Position numbers and translations under genes: made by a program. From Sporothrix humicola (taxonomy: Eukaryota > Ascomycota > Sordariomycetes > Ophiostomatales > Ophiostomataceae), in the NCBI GenBank assembly GCA_021396245.1, contig WNYE01000070.1:1-64000 (forward strand): DNA of 64,000 bases, given 5' to 3'. Below the pieces are notes generated by a model. It saw only the letters and a list, made by a program, of their open reading frames with translations. It had not been told where the DNA came from and searched no databases. Positions within the stretch are counted from its first letter, which is position 1. Each line of letters begins with the position of its first letter. Positions 59,814-64,000 of the stretch are shown here, piece by piece.

Positions 59814-61772
59814 GCTGAAGGGTATGTATGATTTTATTTGATATATTGTTATGATTCAATGGTTGAAGAATCCTACGAGAGTGAGAGCCAAGGGAGGCGA
59901 GACGGAGATATATAGACAGAGAAACACTACGCAATTACACTGATGTCTGCCACTGACGTTATGTCGAGCACAGATACTCTGCACACAAACATTACATCAA
60001 CTGTCGTCCCTCTATTTTGGGCGTCGACAATTATGGACGCATCGAGTATGGCACGCGGGAAACCTGTTTTTGGTCCAGACTGCAAGCCCATACATCACAC
60101 AACAGATCAGGTGTGGAGGATCGCCACGCTTCTGGCCTGAATGGACATCTCTTACGGCATTGGACAGAACTTTGGCTCTAGACGTACCGCTGTCTGCAGG
60201 GTCCAATGAGAGCAAGGCTGTGACGCAGTTTGGACGTGTTTGGACGTGTTCCATGCTTTGTTCTAGACGGTAAAATGGATTTAGAGGACAGGACGATAAA
60301 GACGGCTCGGACGGATTGCCAACACACGATATAATCAAGCTTTCAATAGAGCACAGCCACCTTCAAAAAGCTTATTCTACTTTTAATATTCTTGGCTTCA
60401 TTGGCATTCTTATCGGAGACAGTCGTTGTTATGGAAAGAGAGGTCTGTTGGTCTCTTGGTGCAATACAGGATATCCACAATTGTATAATCCACGAAGCCA
60501 AGACATCGATTGATTTCCACTTCTCAAAGGTTGGAGAAGCGTGCCCTAATTATTTACTATTTTATTCAACGAAAGAAATGATGTTGTCGATCGAAAAGCG
60601 TAAAAATGCATACATCACTGCTGTCGGAGGATGTGAATCAGGTCCGGCTGCCAGGGCTTGAGGTGTGATGCGAAATGACGTCGTTTGCGCTACCCCTGTT
60701 TTGGTCGATGCAACCTTACCAAGAAGACCAATAGCAGCCACAGCACCCAGCACCTCAGCTCCTCAGCACCACATCGACAATAACAGAAGTTCATCGCATT
60801 AATTTTCTACTTTTCTACCTGAAATCAAGAATTGCATGCCATGTGGCACATATTTTTGGGAGGAACAGAACTGGCTGACTGAGAGCTTGCATTTTGGGAT
60901 TTGATGCCGGATAATAATAACATAAACTAAAACAATTTTTTACCTCCGTCGTGATTGCTCCTTCCTCCATTATTTGTCCTGCCTGCTTTATCAGCCGAAG
61001 AGAATGACAAATGCGGGAGCTCACCTAAATAAGCTAGACCCCGTAAATTTTCCGCAAAGCTTTCCGCCAACGACATGCTATGCCGTCTGCTCTTTGGGTG
61101 CATCACATTTAACAGAAGTCCGTAAAGGCCCCATAAGCGCCTGCAACGACATCCACGGCAGTCCTCAGACTATGCGAAACCGCCCACAAGCCTCCGCAAA
61201 CGATATACAAGGCTGAAGACCAGCTCGATAATCAATCTTGCATTGGGCAAATAGTATGCGAAAAATATCATACGCTTAAGACAATAAAAAACAGAGCACG
61301 TATTCTAAATGTTCCACGCGACAGATACGTGTGGTTTCAAATGTCGCCGGAGAGATATTCTGAGCAGCCCATACAAAATAAAAAAGAGAACCTGGAAGAG
61401 AACCCAGACTATCTGCGTCTTAGTATTATTGGTATTCGTGAGACGAATCGTGATCCATCCTATAACTAGGTAGCTATTTGTCGGACAAGCTTTCCTTAGT
61501 GCTATATCTTGAGTATTTGTGACTTTTGTCAAAATTGCCCATGTTCTAAGCGTGGAGTAGTCCCAGAGTGTTAATATTTTATATTTTAGGGAACCTACAA
61601 TGGCAAGCCAAAAATAATCGTAACTATATTACCCTAATCCTAATGTCCACCATACCTCCGATGTTGATCACAACTCGAGTCGAAGCCCATGGGCCACCAC
61701 CCCCCGCTTAACCTTAACAGCAATGCACCACGCCCTCTAGAAGCGCTCCAACTCTCTGGACACGCCTATGAC
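59814..61772. other. Intergenic region, 2.0 kb, AT-rich
   Basis: Promoter of the small coiled-coil gene and 3' flank of the PTR2 gene. AT-rich, especially 60.3-61.7 kb, without a coding frame. It could hold a decayed repeat, but I see no terminal repeats or transposase remnants. Confidence 0.5.
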
Positions 61773-63718
61773 TCAAGTCTCCGAGTTTCTCACTTGCTCC
61801 GTCTTGACAGTTGGAGGCAACGAAAAGTCCTCTTCGTGGGTCATAAAGGTATCGTCGTTGACATGGCGATGGCGCCAGTAAAAGATGACAGTCTGCACAA
61901 AGAGGGCAATGCCAGGCGCGGCCCATGCCCAGATCAGGGTCGGGTCTTTGATGGCCGGGATCAAGATCTCGCCAAGGGCACTGCTCAAGGCAGTCATGAA
62001 CAGGAAAAGGGCGATGACAGTGGATCTCATGTGCTCTGGAGCACGAGCATACGCAAGCTCGTACGACGTGACTGTCACAAAGACCTCGGACATGGCACCC
62101 AGGGCAACATTTGGGACCTGCCACCAGATGGAAATGGGCGACACATCGTCGCAGGTGCTGGCGTAGTAGCCACTGCAGATGAAGATAAAAGGGTTAGCTT
62201 GGAATTTGAAAGAAAGACAAGGGATTGGCATGGGATACATGGGATACGTACCAAGGACTTGTGGCATACACGCGGTATTGAACCACGGCACCGATGACAG
62301 ACGATATGATGGCAAGAATGAAACCAGTCAACATCCGAGTGATGCGTCCTACTTTGATGTTTCTACGTGCAAAGAAAGGATAGGCAACTTGCGCTAGGAA
62401 GGGGGAGAAAACAATGATGACCAAAGGGTTAAAGTGGCCGAGCAAGTCGTTGGGTGCACCGTTCGAGGTCATGGATGCGCCCTGGTTGCTCGAGGTGGCA
62501 CCGACGCCTCCGTCATTGAGTGTCCAGACGGGGATGTAGAGGAAGATCTGGATGGCCTCCCACGTGCGACGGGCATCATCCACGTCCTTTTCCGAGTAGC
62601 TGACCCGGATATCTCTTGTAGCATCTCTTGTAGCTAGGACAGATGGCGTCACATTGTGCCAAAAGTTCTTTGCAAAGATATTTGCCTTGCTGGCCTTGAG
62701 TGCCGCAGCGGTGATCTTGATAAATCGCGTCAAGTCCGAGCCCTGGGGTGGCGTGCGGATGGTGCGCTTGTACATCACAGCCAGCAGGACAGGGAGCAAA
62801 AAGTAAACAATGCCAGGCACCAAGTAGGCAAGCCAGAAGCTCCGGTACTTTTCAATGTACACCACAGCAATCGAGAAGAAGGCGCCGACGTTGATAAAGG
62901 CGTAGAAAATCAGCATGATGTGGCTGACCGTTGTCTCGGGATCCACAAGCACCTTCTCGCCCGATTTGAGCACCTTTGTGTACTCGCGCTGGTACTTGTA
63001 CTGATCAATGACGGTCGGGGCGACGTTGGGCTTGAACAGGCCCGCGCCGATGGCCAGCAAAAAGAAGCTGATCAAAAAGGGTGCAACGCCCTTGCCGGCC
63101 TGGAGGACGGCCGGGGCCGCACCACCAATCATGATAATATGGGCAACGCCGCCGATGAGCACACCCCATATGATGGCCTGATAGCGGCCAATCTTGACGT
63201 CGGCAAGCCAGGCGCCAAAGATTGGAATGACATAGGCCAAAAAGGTGAACAAGAGGCCCAGGGCAGATGCTGTCTGTAGACCGAGGTTGAGTGCACCTGC
63301 ATGTCCATTGGGGTTTTTGGGGTTGATGGCGCCCGTTCCGGGACCACCAGCTGGCAGTGGAAACTGGAGATAGTTGTTGAAGGCGGCCTTCACTCCGTAA
63401 TACGAGGCACGCTCGGCCATCTCCACAAAGCACAGAGTCCATGCTGCCAACGGGATCGTATCGTGGATCTTACGGAGCGTATGTCGTTCCTCTTCGGTGG
63501 GAGGCGGATAGGCATCTAGGTCGACGATGCGACCAACAACGTTGTCAACGTTGGTCGCTATCGGCGAGTCATTGTCACCGTTCTTGCCCTCGACGTCAAC
63601 CGCGCTGACGTCTTGGGCAACAGGGGCCACTTTATTTTCGGCTGTAAAAGCATATGATCAGCATATGATCAGCATGTGCTTGTGTTGATATATGGATCCC
63701 AGATATGAACTCACCCAT
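61773..63718 (-). CDS. ptr2: PTR2-type proton/oligopeptide transporter (POT family)
   Basis: Exons 63718-63715 (only ATG plus G), 63641-62252 and 62172-61773 (introns 73 and 78 nt) encode 597 residues. After a hydrophilic N-terminus (about 1-55) the POT signature FVEMAERASYYG (canonical ExxER(F)SYYG) opens the first span. Later come GAWLADVKIGRYQAI, IGAGLFKPNVAPTVIDQY and FYAFINVGAFFSI, the second POT signature. Twelve spans are expected, with a long central cytosolic stretch. The third exon restores CGYYASTCDDVSPISIWWQVP and EVFVTVTSYELAYARAPEHM, typical of the last two spans of Ptr2. The protein imports di- and tripeptides with protons at the plasma membrane for nitrogen supply. The length matches yeast Ptr2 (601). 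Without the tiny first exon the frame has no ATG before the first span. Confidence 0.95.
63650..63671 (+). repeat. 11-bp direct repeat (GCATATGATCA) in the PTR2 first intron
   Basis: Two perfect adjacent copies of GCATATGATCA are followed by the partial copy GCATGTG. They lie within the 73-nt intron directly after the start codon exon, between the branch region and the acceptor in the minus-strand sense. Possible regulatory role, unproven. Confidence 0.85.
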
Positions 63719-64000
63719 ATTGTACTTGTATGTATGGTCGTGGATAGCCTGGTGTGACAGTGTGCCGTAGCATTTGGCATTTGGCATGGCGGATGTTCAA
63801 AGCAGCGGGCGAACCAAAGAGACGGGAGCTGCCATAATATAAGAATTGAAAAGGACATGTCCATCGTTTGTTCATCGTTTCCCGTGCTATGGCAAGCAGG
63901 AAAGTGTAAAGCAGCATATGAAAGCATGAAAGCACGATATCAACAATATTTGTTACGCCATGTCTACAGCAAGACGAAACAGCATCGATGCTCTGAATTT

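Noticed and set aside
61632..61645. CCCTAATCCTAATG resembling telomeric repeat
   Set aside because: Only one and a half degenerate units inside ordinary DNA; not a telomere or interstitial array.
60300..61700. AT-rich stretch considered as a RIP-decayed transposon
   Set aside because: No terminal repeats, target-site duplication or transposase remnants could be seen by eye.

Overview
The window is nuclear DNA of a filamentous ascomycete, most likely a Sordariomycete; an Ophiostomatales/Sporothrix-like genome would fit but I cannot prove it. Evidence seen: protein-coding genes with strongly G/C-ending codons, short spliceosomal introns (about 50-190 nt) with GTRNGY donors and CTAAC-type branch sites, and a gene set typical of filamentous fungi (Sho1, DASH subunit Spc19, a Cdc11/AspA-like septin, an RO10-like nuclear distribution protein, a GH55 glucanase). 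Intergenic DNA is T/C- or A/G-tract rich and lacks codon bias. I found no tRNA, rRNA, CRISPR array or recognisable transposon.

Layout. 1-9 kb: long gene-free block that opens with a T35-C-A44 palindrome and ends in the promoter of a secreted CAP/PR-1 protein (9076-10114, +). 12.5-14.1 kb: ceramide synthase (-). 17.2-18.2 kb: Bax inhibitor-1 family protein (+), convergent with a seven-exon septin (19286-21132, -). 23.0-24.3 kb: PROPPIN/WIPI autophagy-type beta-propeller (+), convergent with an Ist3/RBMX2-type splicing factor (24602-25706, -). 27.1-29.6 kb: DUF255/SPATA20-like protein (+). 30.6-32.2 kb: Sqt1 ribosome-assembly WD40 protein (+), followed on the same strand by Spc19 (32561-33121). 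34.6-35.6 kb: osmosensor Sho1 (-). A 6-kb gene-free block follows, then an RO10-like dynein/dynactin-pathway protein (41713-42379, -), a vacuolar amino-acid transporter of the AVT type (43777-45426, +), an unrecognised tail-anchored protein (45979-46506, -) and a GH55 beta-1,3-glucanase (47634-50302, +) whose reading frame continues past an in-frame TAG to 50740. 53.6-53.95 kb: small GPI-anchored-type protein (-). 59.2-59.8 kb: small coiled-coil protein of unknown function (-). 61.8-63.7 kb: PTR2 peptide transporter (-).

The genes are mostly unrelated housekeeping and surface functions (membrane lipid, autophagy, splicing, ribosome assembly, kinetochore, osmosensing, wall turnover, nutrient uptake). 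No operon-like or biosynthetic cluster is evident. Three or four proteins act at the cell surface or wall (CAP protein, Sho1, GH55, GPI protein), but they are dispersed.

The most unusual points are the in-frame stop inside a codon-biased frame in the GH55 gene, a dense group of ATATATC motifs upstream of the CAP gene, large gene-free blocks around regulated genes, very small exons (4, 14 and 15 nt), and a perfect MluI-box palindrome ahead of Spc19. I did not find a convincing previously undescribed multi-gene system.
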